A program made the translations under genes and the position numbers. Of a DNA stretch of 64,000 nt, positions 43,213-51,828 are shown piece by piece. The DNA comes from Salinimicrobium xinjiangense DSM 19287. GTDB taxonomy: Bacteria; Bacteroidota; Bacteroidia; Flavobacteriales; Flavobacteriaceae. Location of the stretch: contig NZ_AUIG01000021.1 in the NCBI RefSeq assembly GCF_000423585.1, forward strand, positions 31,139-95,138, written 5' to 3'. Position 1 is the stretch's first letter; each line of letters opens with the position of its first letter. Below the pieces are notes generated by a model, which had not been told where the DNA came from, did no database searches, and saw nothing but the letters and a program-made list of their open reading frames with translations.

Positions 43213-43695
43213 TTAGAACGGCAGGTCGTCGTCATCCTCCTGCGAAATACCCGGAGATTGATTTGATGCCGTATTCTGACGGGGCTGATTCTGGTTTTGA
43301 TTCTGAGATTGTTGCTGCCCGTATGAAGATCCCGATTGTTCTCCAGAACTCCCTGAATCTTTTGGTGTCAAAAATGTAAAATCTGTACAGTATATTTCAG
43401 TAGAATATCTTTCATTTCCTTTGTCATCCTGCCACTTCCTGGTTTTTATGCGACCTTCCACATAAACTTTATCACCTTTTTTCAGGTATTTTTCACAGAT
43501 TTCGGCGGCTTTATTTCGCACTACAATATTATGCCACTCCGTATTGGTCACCCGTTCTCCACTGGTTTTATTGGTATACACTTCATTCGTAGCAAGGGGA
43601 AAACGACCAATAGAGCCTCCTCCTTCAAAATAGTGCATTTTCACATCATCTCCGGTGTGGCCAATCAGCATTACTTTATTTAAGGTTCCGGTCAT
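43213..43695 (-). CDS. ssb: Single-stranded DNA-binding protein
   Basis: A 160-residue SSB: OB-fold (1-~105, MTGTLNKVMLIGHTGDDVKMHYFEGG ... VYVEGRIKTRKWQD), a Gln/Ser/Asn-rich linker, and the acidic tip EDDDDLPF that recruits partner proteins. It protects ssDNA in replication and repair. Between mutY and gldE as usual in Flavobacteria. Confidence 0.97.
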   Translation of the reverse strand: MTGTLNKVMLIGHTGDDVKMHYFEGGGSIGRFPLATNEVYTNKTSGERVTNTEWHNIVVRNKAAEICEKYLKKGDKVYVEGRIKTRKWQDDKGNERYSTEIYCTDFTFLTPKDSGSSGEQSGSSYGQQQSQNQNQNQPRQNTASNQSPGISQEDDDDLPF

Positions 43696-43786
43696 GTCTT
43701 GTAGTTTTAATAAATTTAAAAATAGGAAAAATTGTAAATAATTACTCCTCCCAAAAAGGTTAAAATACCAGGGAATTTCTTAGGAG

Positions 43787-44824
43787 CTAAAGATCAAAGG
43801 TATCAATAAAATTTCCGATTAAAACCGGCACCGGAAATTTATTTGCTTCTTCAAAGCTCACCCCCTGCCCCGGCAGACTTTCAACTTTGCAGATCCAGAA
43901 TTTGGTGTAGATATGTTGATGCGTAAGTTTATGTACAATAGGTTTTTCATTGTACAGAGCCAGTTTTTGCGGTGCGCTCAGGTATTCCGGCACATTCTCC
44001 TCCTGCACAAGATTTTCTGCATCGGCTTCAGAAAGGGTTTCTACTAAAGGAAATTCATACAATCCCTGCCAGATGCCTTTGCCTTTTCTTTGATTAAGGA
44101 TTGTTTCTCCTTCTTCGGAAATTAAAACAAGGTAATTGAAATGTCTTTTTCGAACCTTTAGCTTCTTTAGCTTTACGGGAAGTTCATTGATCCGGTTCTG
44201 GTTAAATGCGATACATTCTGAAGCAAACGGACAGCTATTACAAAGAGGATTCCGCGGTTTGCATAACTCAGATCCGAATTCGATAAGCGCCTGATTAAAA
44301 TTAGCCGGATCTTTTTTGTCGATCAGCTCCTGGGCCAGTTGCCGGAATTGTTTTATTCCGGTTGTGGAATTCGTGGGAGTTTCAATTCCAAAGATACGGG
44401 AGAGTACGCGAAATACGTTTCCATCTACCGCAGCTTCAGCTTCATTAAAGCACACAGATGCAATAGCGCTTGCTGTATAATCTCCAACTCCTTTTAATTT
44501 CAGAAGTTCTTTATGGGTAGCGGGAAATTTTCCACCAAGGTCAAAAGCTATATGTCTCGCTGTGAAAAGCAGATTCCTCGCCCGGGAATAATAGCCAAGA
44601 CCCTGCCATAGTTTTAGCACCTCTTCTTCGGAAGCATTTGCAAGACTAACAACATCGGGATAGGTTTCCAGAAACTTAAAATAATATGGTTTTCCCTGCT
44701 CAACCCGGGTTTGCTGAAGAATTATTTCACTGAGCCATATGGCGTAAGGGTCTTTTGTCGCTCTCCAGGGCAGATCTCTTTTGTTCTCTAAATACCAACA
44801 TATCAATTCTTTGGCGAAATTCAT
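43787..44824 (-). CDS. mutY: Adenine DNA glycosylase
   Basis: Removes adenine mispaired with 8-oxoguanine. The 345-residue protein has catalytic Glu33 (SEIILQQTR), the helix-hairpin-helix with Asp134 (VDGNV), and the iron-sulfur cluster Cys188-x6-Cys195-x2-Cys198-x5-Cys204. The C-terminal Nudix-like domain (about 230-345) recognises the oxidised guanine. It is divergent from the HU gene. Confidence 0.97.
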   Translation of the reverse strand: MNFAKELICWYLENKRDLPWRATKDPYAIWLSEIILQQTRVEQGKPYYFKFLETYPDVVSLANASEEEVLKLWQGLGYYSRARNLLFTARHIAFDLGGKFPATHKELLKLKGVGDYTASAIASVCFNEAEAAVDGNVFRVLSRIFGIETPTNSTTGIKQFRQLAQELIDKKDPANFNQALIEFGSELCKPRNPLCNSCPFASECIAFNQNRINELPVKLKKLKVRKRHFNYLVLISEEGETILNQRKGKGIWQGLYEFPLVETLSEADAENLVQEENVPEYLSAPQKLALYNEKPIVHKLTHQHIYTKFWICKVESLPGQGVSFEEANKFPVPVLIGNFIDTFDL

Positions 44825-44885
44825 TCGGGCAAAATCTTTAATGCAATGATAATTCTTTATTCTCTTACTATTTAATGGGTTAGGA

Positions 44886-44917
44886 TTGAAAAGTTGCCAA
44901 TTTAATTCATATATTTG
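44886..44917 (+). promoter_or_regulatory. Promoter of the HU gene
   Basis: TTG (44886-44888), 21 bases, TATATTTG (44910-44917), 43 bases before the ATG. Confidence 0.65.
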
Positions 44918-44960
44918 CCCCTCGAAAATTTACAAACCCCATTTAATAAATCATACGAAA

Positions 44961-45251
44961 ATGACGAAAGCAGATATCGTGGCAAAAATCTCCGAAAAAT
45001 TAGGAATGGAAAAAGGAGATGTTCAGGCTACTGTGGAAACCTTTATGGAAGAAGTAAAAACTTCATTAGAGGCTGGTGATAATGTTTACCTTAGAGGATT
45101 TGGAAGCTTTATTATCAAAACCAGAGCAGAAAAAACAGGAAGAAATATTTCCAAAAACACTACAATTAAGATCCCCGCACATAACATACCCGCTTTTAAA
45201 CCGGCCAAAGTATTTGTTGAAGGCGTTAAGAGTAATGTGGAAGTAAAATAG
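44961..45251 (+). CDS. HU/IHF-type DNA-binding protein
   Basis: A 96-residue HU-family histone-like protein: MTKADIVAKISEKLGMEKGDV helical dimerisation region, GFGSFIIKTRAEKTGRNI with the DNA-binding arm, and IPAFKPAKVF at the C-terminal helix. It bends and compacts DNA. The ATG at 44961 is the conserved start; an upstream in-frame start would add 25 residues overlapping the promoter. It precedes the 30-aa basic gene and rng. Confidence 0.95.
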   Translation: MTKADIVAKISEKLGMEKGDVQATVETFMEEVKTSLEAGDNVYLRGFGSFIIKTRAEKTGRNISKNTTIKIPAHNIPAFKPAKVFVEGVKSNVEVK

Positions 45252-45306
45252 AACATACTGCCCTTAGGGGCAGTACCAAATAAATTATTAATTAAAAACT
45301 CACACT

Positions 45307-45399
45307 ATGCCAAGTGGTAAAAAGAGAAAAAGACATAAGGTAGCGACGCACAAGCGTAAAAAAAGAGCAAGAGCTAACCGTCACAAGAAAAAGAAGTAG
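45307..45399 (+). CDS. 30-aa highly basic microprotein (candidate ribosome-associated)
   Basis: The ORF encodes 30 residues beginning MPSGKKRKRH, of which 18 are Lys, Arg or His, and it is followed by a hairpin terminator overlapping its stop codon. I recognise this as a phylum-wide conserved microprotein that sits between HU and rng in Bacteroidota. Its charge and length resemble small ribosomal proteins such as bTHX or L36-like peptides, so association with rRNA is likely but inferred. It is too short for standard ORF cut-offs. Confidence 0.75.
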   Translation: MPSGKKRKRHKVATHKRKKRARANRHKKKK

Positions 45400-45418
45400 T
45401 TTTCACACTACTTTTTTT
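45394..45418 (+). terminator. Terminator of the HU / 30-aa transcript
   Basis: AGTAGT, six-base loop, ACTACT then seven T. The left arm includes the stop codon of the 30-aa gene. Confidence 0.75.
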
Positions 45419-45553
45419 ATTTAAAACGTTCTTTGAAATCGAGATTTATATTCAGAAATGTTCTGGACTTAAATTTCTTCAGGATTTTAAAACCCTGTGA
45501 ATTTTATTGTTTAATCCACCCCAGTGTTACATTGGGATTAAAATCAATTTAGA

Positions 45554-47095
45554 GTGAACAAAGAGTTAATTATTAGAACCGGTTCCTCTGCTGTAGATTT
45601 TGCCTTATTAAAAGATGGAAAACTAATAGAACTGAACAAGGAAGAAGACGACAGTAATTTTGCCGTAGGTGATATTTTTATCGCCAAGGTAAGAAAATCT
45701 GTTCCCGGTTTAAATGCCGGCTTTGTAAATGTAGGCTATACGAAAGATGCTTTTTTGCATTATCACGACCTTGGTCCGCAAATACTTTCCTTGCTGAAGT
45801 TCATAAAACGTGTAAGCACAGGTAAATTAAAGGATTATACCCTCAAGGATTTTCCTTTAGAAAAAGATATTGATAAAGACGGAAGCATTGCCGATGTCTT
45901 AAAATCAAATCAATCACTACTGGTACAGGTAGTAAAAGAGCCAATTTCCACAAAAGGCCCCCGAATAAGTTCAGAACTTTCTCTCCCGGGCCGTTACATC
46001 GTACTGGTGCCTTTTTCCAACCGTGTTTCTGTCTCTCAAAAGATAGAAAGTAAAGAAGAAAAAGACCGCCTTAAACGACTTGTAAAAAGCATTAAACCAA
46101 AAGGCTTTGGAATTATCGTACGTACCGTAGCAGAAGGCAGAAAAGTAGCAGAACTCGACAACGACCTTCAGAATTTAATGAGCCGTTGGACAGGAATGTG
46201 TAAAAAACTGTACAAAGCACCTCATCCCTCAAAAGTGTTGGGAGAATTAAACCGTGCATCTTCTATTTTAAGAGATGTATTCAATGATTCTTTTACCTCA
46301 ATATGCGTAGACGATGAAGCTTTATACACACAAATTAAAGATTATGTGAGCGAGATCGCTCCAAAAAAAGAATCCATTGTAAAATTGTACGACTCAAATA
46401 TTCCGATTTTCGAAAAATTTGGAATCGAACGACAGATCAAAACTACTTTTGGCCGCACAGTATCTATGAACAAAGGGGCATACCTGGTCATTGAGCATAC
46501 AGAAGCTATGCACGTCATTGACGTGAATAGCGGAAACCGCTCAAACAAATCCAAGAACCAGGAAGATACAGCACTTGAGGTGAATCTCATTAGTGCTACC
46601 GAAATTGCCCGCCAGCTGCGCCTCCGCGACATGGGAGGGATTATTGTTGTAGATTTCATAGATATGAACAAAGCTGAAAACAGAAAGGCTTTGTACGACC
46701 ATCTCAAAGAAGAGATGAGTGACGACCGCGCAAAACACAAGATTTTGCCACCAAGTAAATTTGGTCTGGTACAAATTACCAGACAAAGGGTTCGACCCGA
46801 AATGAATATCAAGACAAGGGAGGAAAATCCCAACAAAAATGGGGAAGAAATTGAAGCTCCTATTGTTTTGGTTAACAGGATCCAACAGGATCTGCAAAAG
46901 CTTCTTAAAAAAGACTATAAAAAGATAACCCTTAGTGCGCATCCTTTTATAGCAGCCTTTTTAACAAAAGGTTTTCCATCACCCCGCTCCAAGTGGTTCT
47001 TCGACCATAAAAAGTGGGTTAAAATAGTGCCAAGAGATGCTTACACGTATCTTGAATACCACTTTCACGACAATGACGGGGAAGTGATTCAATAA
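45554..47095 (+). CDS. rng: Ribonuclease G/E family endoribonuclease
   Basis: A 513-residue RNase G-type enzyme that cleaves single-stranded, 5'-monophosphorylated RNAs. It has an S1 domain (about 35-130), RNase H-like/5'-sensor regions, and catalytic Asp-bearing segments HVIDVNSGN and IIVVDFIDM; the zinc-link region follows. It begins with a GTG codon, and no ATG gives the conserved N-terminus MNKELIIRTGSSAVDFALL. It lacks the RNase E C-terminal scaffold. Confidence 0.94.
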   Translation: MNKELIIRTGSSAVDFALLKDGKLIELNKEEDDSNFAVGDIFIAKVRKSVPGLNAGFVNVGYTKDAFLHYHDLGPQILSLLKFIKRVSTGKLKDYTLKDFPLEKDIDKDGSIADVLKSNQSLLVQVVKEPISTKGPRISSELSLPGRYIVLVPFSNRVSVSQKIESKEEKDRLKRLVKSIKPKGFGIIVRTVAEGRKVAELDNDLQNLMSRWTGMCKKLYKAPHPSKVLGELNRASSILRDVFNDSFTSICVDDEALYTQIKDYVSEIAPKKESIVKLYDSNIPIFEKFGIERQIKTTFGRTVSMNKGAYLVIEHTEAMHVIDVNSGNRSNKSKNQEDTALEVNLISATEIARQLRLRDMGGIIVVDFIDMNKAENRKALYDHLKEEMSDDRAKHKILPPSKFGLVQITRQRVRPEMNIKTREENPNKNGEEIEAPIVLVNRIQQDLQKLLKKDYKKITLSAHPFIAAFLTKGFPSPRSKWFFDHKKWVKIVPRDAYTYLEYHFHDNDGEVIQ

Positions 47096-47103
47096 CATTA
47101 AGA

Positions 47104-47137
47104 GACGCCTTTCATTAATTTGGGAGGCGTTTTTTTA
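47104..47137 (+). terminator. Terminator of rng
   Basis: ACGCCT and AGGCGT arms, long AT-rich loop, followed by seven T. Confidence 0.75.
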
Positions 47138-47142
47138 TTGGT

Positions 47143-47177
47143 GAGTATCGAGATGTGAGATATGAGTATTGAGATCT
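47143..47177. repeat. Degenerate heptamer array (GAGTATT-like, five units)
   Basis: Five 7-bp units: GAGTATC, GAGATGT, GAGATAT, GAGTATT, GAGATCT. GAGTATT is a rotation of the GTATTGA unit found after ahcY. Confidence 0.7.
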
Positions 47178-47233
47178 TAGATCGCTGCGCTTCTAGAAAC
47201 CAGGACCAAAACTGGCTCTTCTTAAAAAAGCTT

Positions 47234-47261
47234 AATTTTGAATTTTGAATCTTGAACTTTG
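47234..47261. repeat. Heptamer array AATTTTG-like (four units) ending in the recX start
   Basis: AATTTTG, AATTTTG, AATCTTG, AACTTTG; the TTG of the last unit is the recX start codon. Confidence 0.75.
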
Positions 47262-47738
47262 AATAAAGAATCGGGAAAATCTTATACAGTCAAGGAAGCT
47301 ACCTTAAAGCTCATGCAGTATTGCGCCTACAGAGATCGCTCTCAAAAGGAGGTGGAAGAGAAGCTTGTGGAAATGCGTATGATCCCGGCTGCCAGGGAAG
47401 AGATCATCATTAAACTTATGCAGGAGAACTTTCTGAATGAGGAACGTTTTGCCCGGAGTTTTGTGAGGGGGAAATTCCGGATTAAAAAATGGGGCCGACA
47501 TAAGATCAAACAGGAGCTTAAACTTCGTGAGATCTCCTCCCCACTCATCAAACTCGCAATGACCGAGATAAACGAAAATGACTACAGAAGCACCTTATAT
47601 TCCCTCGCCGAAAAAAAACTGGCGCTGCTTTCTGAAACCGATAAGTTCAAATTGAAAAAAAAGCTGGTGGATCATCTGCTTAGAAAGGGCTATGAAGGCT
47701 CTTTGGTTTTTGAAGTTTCAGAAGAATTGATTGCCTGA
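47259..47738 (+). CDS. recX: RecX regulatory protein
   Basis: A 159-residue RecX that modulates RecA filaments. Three tandem helical repeats are visible: YCAYRDRSQKEVEEKL, FLNEERFARSFVRGKFRIKKWG and the C-terminal DKFKLKKKLVDHLLRKGY. The start is a TTG inside a heptamer repeat, with an in-frame TGA two codons upstream; the next in-frame ATG is about 20 codons inside the conserved region, so TTG is the best start. recA is not in this window. Confidence 0.9.
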   Translation: MNKESGKSYTVKEATLKLMQYCAYRDRSQKEVEEKLVEMRMIPAAREEIIIKLMQENFLNEERFARSFVRGKFRIKKWGRHKIKQELKLREISSPLIKLAMTEINENDYRSTLYSLAEKKLALLSETDKFKLKKKLVDHLLRKGYEGSLVFEVSEELIA

Positions 47739-47774
47739 TATTTCTTTTATTTCGCCGTTAGCCTTAATCACTAA

Positions 47775-48656
47775 CTAGGTATCAATTCTATTCTTCTTGT
47801 TTGTTCTCTTCACTGCCTGTTGATTCTTATAATCAATCCATTCCTGACCTTTCCATTTTCTCATCGCATTATCAAAATGCCGCATAAAGAACAGGTTGTA
47901 TAAAGCTTTGCTTAGGTTAGGCAAATGTCTTGGTGCAGCCCTTAAGCTCATTGAAAATCCCGGTGTGAGATAGGTCATTTGATGCCAGTAACCTTCGGGC
48001 ATATACAACGTTTCCCCGTGCCCCAACTCTGTCACCATTCCTTTGGCTTTTTTAAGCGCCGGAAATTTCTCAAAATCGGGTTCCATGAAATCTATATCTT
48101 CCCTTGTGATGAGGGCATGAGGTACTTTATAAAGATTTTTTGTTTCTGAAGGGGGGAATAGGATGCAACGCTTCTTTCCATGAAAATGGAAATGCAGGAT
48201 ATTAGCGAGATCTATGTCATAATGCATAAAGACCTTAGAATTTTCTCCCCCAAAAAAGAGCATAGGGATCTGCTTTAAAATGCGCAGTCCTATTTTAGGA
48301 TAGTCAAAATCTTTTTGTAGAGAAGGCACTTCCCTGAGCAAATGATATAGAAAAATACGGTAACTGGTAGGACCTTCTTCCAGTAGATCAAGATAGTCTG
48401 ACATCTTCATGTGAAGATGCGGCTCATTAAACTTGTATTTGGAAGAAATTTTTTCTCTACTGTCAAACAGAGGTACGGTTTTTTCTCCCGCCATCTCTCT
48501 TATATAGTTGAGATCCCATTTTTCATAGGCCGGCCAATCTTTGATCAACTGCTCGATCACCACCGGCTTCTGAGGTTTAACGTACTTCTCCAAAAAAGCA
48601 TCTTTGGAGATATTTTTTTCTCTCGGGATTTCTGCTAAGTCAAGTCTCTCTTTCAT
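47775..48656 (-). CDS. JmjC-like cupin protein (cupin_8 family)
   Basis: A 293-residue cupin/JmjC-type protein of the family of 2-oxoglutarate Fe(II) hydroxylases. The facial triad is His145-x-Asp147 (MHYDIDL) with His225 (EGYWHQMTYL), and YKVPH plus KRCILFPPS in the barrel are typical. Such proteins hydroxylate proteins or small molecules; the substrate here is unknown. It begins 30 bases after bioB and lies at the end of the biotin operon. Confidence 0.83.
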   Translation of the reverse strand: MKERLDLAEIPREKNISKDAFLEKYVKPQKPVVIEQLIKDWPAYEKWDLNYIREMAGEKTVPLFDSREKISSKYKFNEPHLHMKMSDYLDLLEEGPTSYRIFLYHLLREVPSLQKDFDYPKIGLRILKQIPMLFFGGENSKVFMHYDIDLANILHFHFHGKKRCILFPPSETKNLYKVPHALITREDIDFMEPDFEKFPALKKAKGMVTELGHGETLYMPEGYWHQMTYLTPGFSMSLRAAPRHLPNLSKALYNLFFMRHFDNAMRKWKGQEWIDYKNQQAVKRTNKKNRIDT

Positions 48657-48686
48657 TTTTCCCTTTTTGCAGTTAATCGAACCAGC

Positions 48687-49781
48687 TTAAAGCCCTGGCG
48701 CCTTTTTCTGCTGCGCCGCCATATTTCTTTCAATGGTATGTCCGGGCCTGGTCCATCTCGGTTTTTCCCCTAAGGCCATATACTGCGATTCTTCAGCATT
48801 AACACTTACCGGCTGTTCTTTCTTCACAAAAGGCTTTTGAGGATTTAGACCAAGAGTTTTAAACATCTCCATATCCTCATTCACATCGGGGTTTGGAGTC
48901 GTGAGCAATTTGTCTCCGGCAAAAATAGAATTGGCTCCGGCAAAGAAACACATTGCCTGTCCTTCCCTGCTCATTTGAGTTCTTCCGGCAGAAAGTCGCA
49001 CCTGAGTTTCGGGCATTACAATCCTGGTGGTGGCGATCATGCGCACCATTTCCCAAATAGAAACCGGTTCCTGTTCCTCCATAGGAGTTCCTTCCACAGC
49101 CACCAGCGCATTAATGGGAACAGATTCCGGCTGCGGATTTAATGTTGAAAGCGCGACCAACATTCCTGCACGATCTGCTGCACTTTCCCCCATTCCAATG
49201 ATTCCGCCGCTGCAAACAGTTACAGCAGTTTTTCTCACGTTTTCTATAGTATCCAGCCTGTCCTGATAACCACGGGTAGAAATAACTTCTTTATAGTATT
49301 CTTCTGAAGAATCTAAATTATGATTATAGGCATAGAGACCTGCTTCAGCAAGTCTTTTCGCCTGATTTTCGGTGATCATCCCTAATGTGCAGCAAACCTC
49401 CATTCCCAGGCGGTTTATTGTTCTAACCATTTCAAGCACATCATCAAATTCCTGTCCGTCTTTGACATTCCTCCATGCCGCGCCCATGCATACTCTGGAA
49501 CTTCCCGCTTCTTTCGCTCTCAATGCCTGCGCCTTTACCTGGCTCACGCTCATTAGATCATTTCCTTCGATATCTGTATGATACCTGGCAGCCTGGGGAC
49601 AATAGCCACAATCTTCGGAGCAACCTCCTGTTTTTATTGACAGCAAAGTCGACACCTGCACTGTATTAGGATCGTGATTTTGACGGTGTACAGAAGCTGC
49701 TTCGTAAAGCAGGTCCATAAATGGTTTGTTATATATTTCAAGAATCTCTTCCTTAGTCCAGTTATGTCTAGTTGTTGTCAT
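48687..49781 (-). CDS. bioB: Biotin synthase
   Basis: Radical-SAM enzyme that inserts sulfur into dethiobiotin. The 364-residue protein has the iron-sulfur motif Cys54-x3-Cys58-x2-Cys61 (GGCSEDCGYCPQ), and the YNHNLDSSEEYY and GGIIGMGE segments typical of BioB. Its C-terminal ~35 residues (LGEKPRWTRPGHTIERN) extend beyond the E. coli enzyme. It lies between the KAS gene and the JmjC-like gene. Confidence 0.97.
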   Translation of the reverse strand: MTTTRHNWTKEEILEIYNKPFMDLLYEAASVHRQNHDPNTVQVSTLLSIKTGGCSEDCGYCPQAARYHTDIEGNDLMSVSQVKAQALRAKEAGSSRVCMGAAWRNVKDGQEFDDVLEMVRTINRLGMEVCCTLGMITENQAKRLAEAGLYAYNHNLDSSEEYYKEVISTRGYQDRLDTIENVRKTAVTVCSGGIIGMGESAADRAGMLVALSTLNPQPESVPINALVAVEGTPMEEQEPVSIWEMVRMIATTRIVMPETQVRLSAGRTQMSREGQAMCFFAGANSIFAGDKLLTTPNPDVNEDMEMFKTLGLNPQKPFVKKEQPVSVNAEESQYMALGEKPRWTRPGHTIERNMAAQQKKAPGL

Positions 49782-49854
49782 GAAAATTAATTTATATCAA
49801 AAATAGTCAAAAGCCTTTTTTTAAAAGGCTAAATACAAAAGTTTTCTATTCCGG

Positions 49855-51012
49855 CTACGGAAGGCTTACCAGTACCGAAACTGCATTACCTCCAAAACCT
49901 ATAGCATTTATCAGTATATTCCTCAGTTTTTCAGGTTTGCGTATGCCTGAAATGTACGGTACGGTTATAAACTCCTGATGTTCTAGCATTAAAATAGCCA
50001 ACTCCAGACTTAACAGTCCCGAAGCTCCAAAGGTGTGCCCCAACTTCCATTTATTTGTAGTGAGAGCCGGAAGCTGATCTCCAAAAACAGCCTTTATAGC
50101 CTTGACTTCAGAAAGATCGCCCTTTATTGTTCCCGGCGCATGTAAAACTACAGCATCAATCTCATTTGGAGACAGACTCCCCATGGCCATCTTCATGGAT
50201 TTTTGAAAAGCAGATCCATTGGCTGAAATAGACACAGGATGCTCTAAGACTTCGGTGGCATACCCCACGCCTGAAATTAAAGCGACTGCATTATCCTTTA
50301 ATCCGGCTTCCATGCATACTACTGCAGCCCCTTCCCCTAATACCATCGAATTTTGCCTTTTTTCAAGGTCCAGAGCACGACAGGGATATTCTGCATCTTT
50401 TCGCGCGTTGATCTTCATTGCCTGTACCTGAGCTATAGTGAAAGGAGTTAAAGCAGCTTCACTTCCCCCGGCAAGAAATTTATCTGCCATTCCAGAGTTT
50501 AACCAGGCAACTCCATTCAAAACGGCATGCAGTCCTGTAGAACAGGTAACCGAATGGGAGATCTCAGGGCCGGTGCTATGCAGGTCCTGTGCCACCCAGG
50601 AGGAAATATTACCAAGGGTAGTACTGGGAGAGGCAAGAGTTTCTACCCTTCCTGTTTCCACATACATTTTATGGTGTTTTTCAAAAAGAGCAGTTGCTCC
50701 CCTTGAACTGCCAATGTTGATCCCAATGTCACTGCCTTTCTTCCAACCCGCTGACTCAACCGCCCTGCGGGAAGCATGTACAGCAAATATGACCGAATCA
50801 TCTACCTGTTTAAAATCTGATTTTTGAGCCCTGATGTTGAGCAAATCTTCCTTTAATTCCTCCGGCAAAAAAGCACCAAAAGAGTCATTCCCTTCAAAAT
50901 TATGTTTTTGAAGAAAGTGATTATTGTTTTTATAGTTTTTCCAGATCTCTCCCGGCCCTGATCCAATCGCTGAAACAGAGGCCACAGAGGTAATGGAGAT
51001 AGGAGTTTTCAA
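49855..51012 (-). CDS. Beta-ketoacyl synthase (KAS-II/FabF-like) in the biotin operon
   Basis: A 385-residue thiolase-fold condensing enzyme. The catalytic Cys157 (HSVTCSTGLHAV), His291 (VLHAPGTIKGD) and His326 (KLGHTFGASG) are all present in the FabF arrangement, so the protein should condense an acyl primer with malonyl-ACP. It is shorter than FabF (~412) and does not look like the housekeeping FabF. Its place between bioB and a SET-domain gene, and the lack of bioC/bioH, make it a candidate for supplying the pimelate chain. That role is inference. Confidence 0.85.
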   Translation of the reverse strand: MKTPISITSVASVSAIGSGPGEIWKNYKNNNHFLQKHNFEGNDSFGAFLPEELKEDLLNIRAQKSDFKQVDDSVIFAVHASRRAVESAGWKKGSDIGINIGSSRGATALFEKHHKMYVETGRVETLASPSTTLGNISSWVAQDLHSTGPEISHSVTCSTGLHAVLNGVAWLNSGMADKFLAGGSEAALTPFTIAQVQAMKINARKDAEYPCRALDLEKRQNSMVLGEGAAVVCMEAGLKDNAVALISGVGYATEVLEHPVSISANGSAFQKSMKMAMGSLSPNEIDAVVLHAPGTIKGDLSEVKAIKAVFGDQLPALTTNKWKLGHTFGASGLLSLELAILMLEHQEFITVPYISGIRKPEKLRNILINAIGFGGNAVSVLVSLP

Positions 51013-51069
51013 ATTTTACTTTTGGGCAAAAATAAGGTTGAAAACCACTTTTTCGGGTGAAAAAGAGAA

Positions 51070-51657
51070 TTATTTTTCGTTATAGTAAAGGTTCAGGATT
51101 GAATCAAGAGGCTCGTTGTTTTTTAAACTTAAGGTAACTTTTTCCAGAACAGCAGCCGGCACCAGATCCATTAATGGTTGCTGCACCTTTTCAAAATCCT
51201 GAAAAGCTTCATGCAACTGCCGGTCCCACTTCTCATGGTACTTGAGCAGATCATCGGGATATACGGTATCTCTTCCTGCACCCTCATCAACAGCCTTAAA
51301 CGGTTCCGAAACATTGAGGTAACCGTAATCATCTGTTAACTGCTCTCCCGGCTGAATATCCCGCACAGCTACTTCAAAATCGTATGCTGAAGAGAGACAG
51401 TTCGCATGAAAACTGTGATTCACATATTTGGCCTGATCCCAACATAATACCAGCTGACCCTTATTATTCCTAAAAGAATATTTATCTACCTGTTTTTGCA
51501 TTTCGGGATGCATTCTTTCAACCTCTGTAGTGCTTAGCACCCGGTCAAGATCATCCTTCACCCAGGTGATTGTACCCCGGGGAATCAATTTTTTGGCTAC
51601 CACACCATAACCTATCTGGTCATTAATAAACCTGACCTCAGTATCGGGATGCATCAT
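51070..51657 (-). CDS. SET-domain protein lysine methyltransferase-like
   Basis: A 195-residue protein with a compact SET domain: YGVVAKKLIPRGTITWV at the start, then N80-H81-S82 (YVNHSFHANC, the SAM-binding NHS motif), and GEQLTDDYGY (101-113) that closes the active site with its Tyr. SET enzymes methylate lysine on proteins using SAM. No classical Cys-rich pre- or post-SET zinc site is present. The start may be either of two adjacent ATGs. It sits in the biotin operon between bioA and the KAS gene; the target protein is unknown. Confidence 0.82.
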   Translation of the reverse strand: MMHPDTEVRFINDQIGYGVVAKKLIPRGTITWVKDDLDRVLSTTEVERMHPEMQKQVDKYSFRNNKGQLVLCWDQAKYVNHSFHANCLSSAYDFEVAVRDIQPGEQLTDDYGYLNVSEPFKAVDEGAGRDTVYPDDLLKYHEKWDRQLHEAFQDFEKVQQPLMDLVPAAVLEKVTLSLKNNEPLDSILNLYYNEK

Positions 51658-51828
51658 AAGTTCAAATTTCTATATCGTCCGGAAAATAGATAAGACCGCT
51701 CTGCTGCAAGAAGCAGCAGCCAGAACTTCAACCTGTTTAAAAAGGTTTTTTCATGTAACCGTTCAATAATATTCTTATCCTAAAGTATAGAAAATTGGAA
51801 TCCAAAAAACCTAAAGTATTCTTAGAAT
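51658..51828. other. 171-base gap inside the biotin operon
   Basis: No gene. It contains a perfect hairpin CTGCTGC-AAGAA-GCAGCAG at 51701-51719 and an AACCT/AGGTT hairpin followed by T6 (plus-strand reading) around 51730-51750. Promoter or processing signals cannot be decided by eye. Confidence 0.5.

Noticed and set aside
46785..46805. GGTTCGA resembles a tRNA T-loop.
   Set aside because: It lies in the rng coding sequence (VRPEM) and has no acceptor or anticodon arms. A second GGTTCGA near 34972 is inside rpmA.
51730..51750. AACCT...AGGTT followed by T6 could be a plus-strand terminator.
   Set aside because: No plus-strand gene precedes it; the stem is only five pairs, so I left it as part of the gap description.
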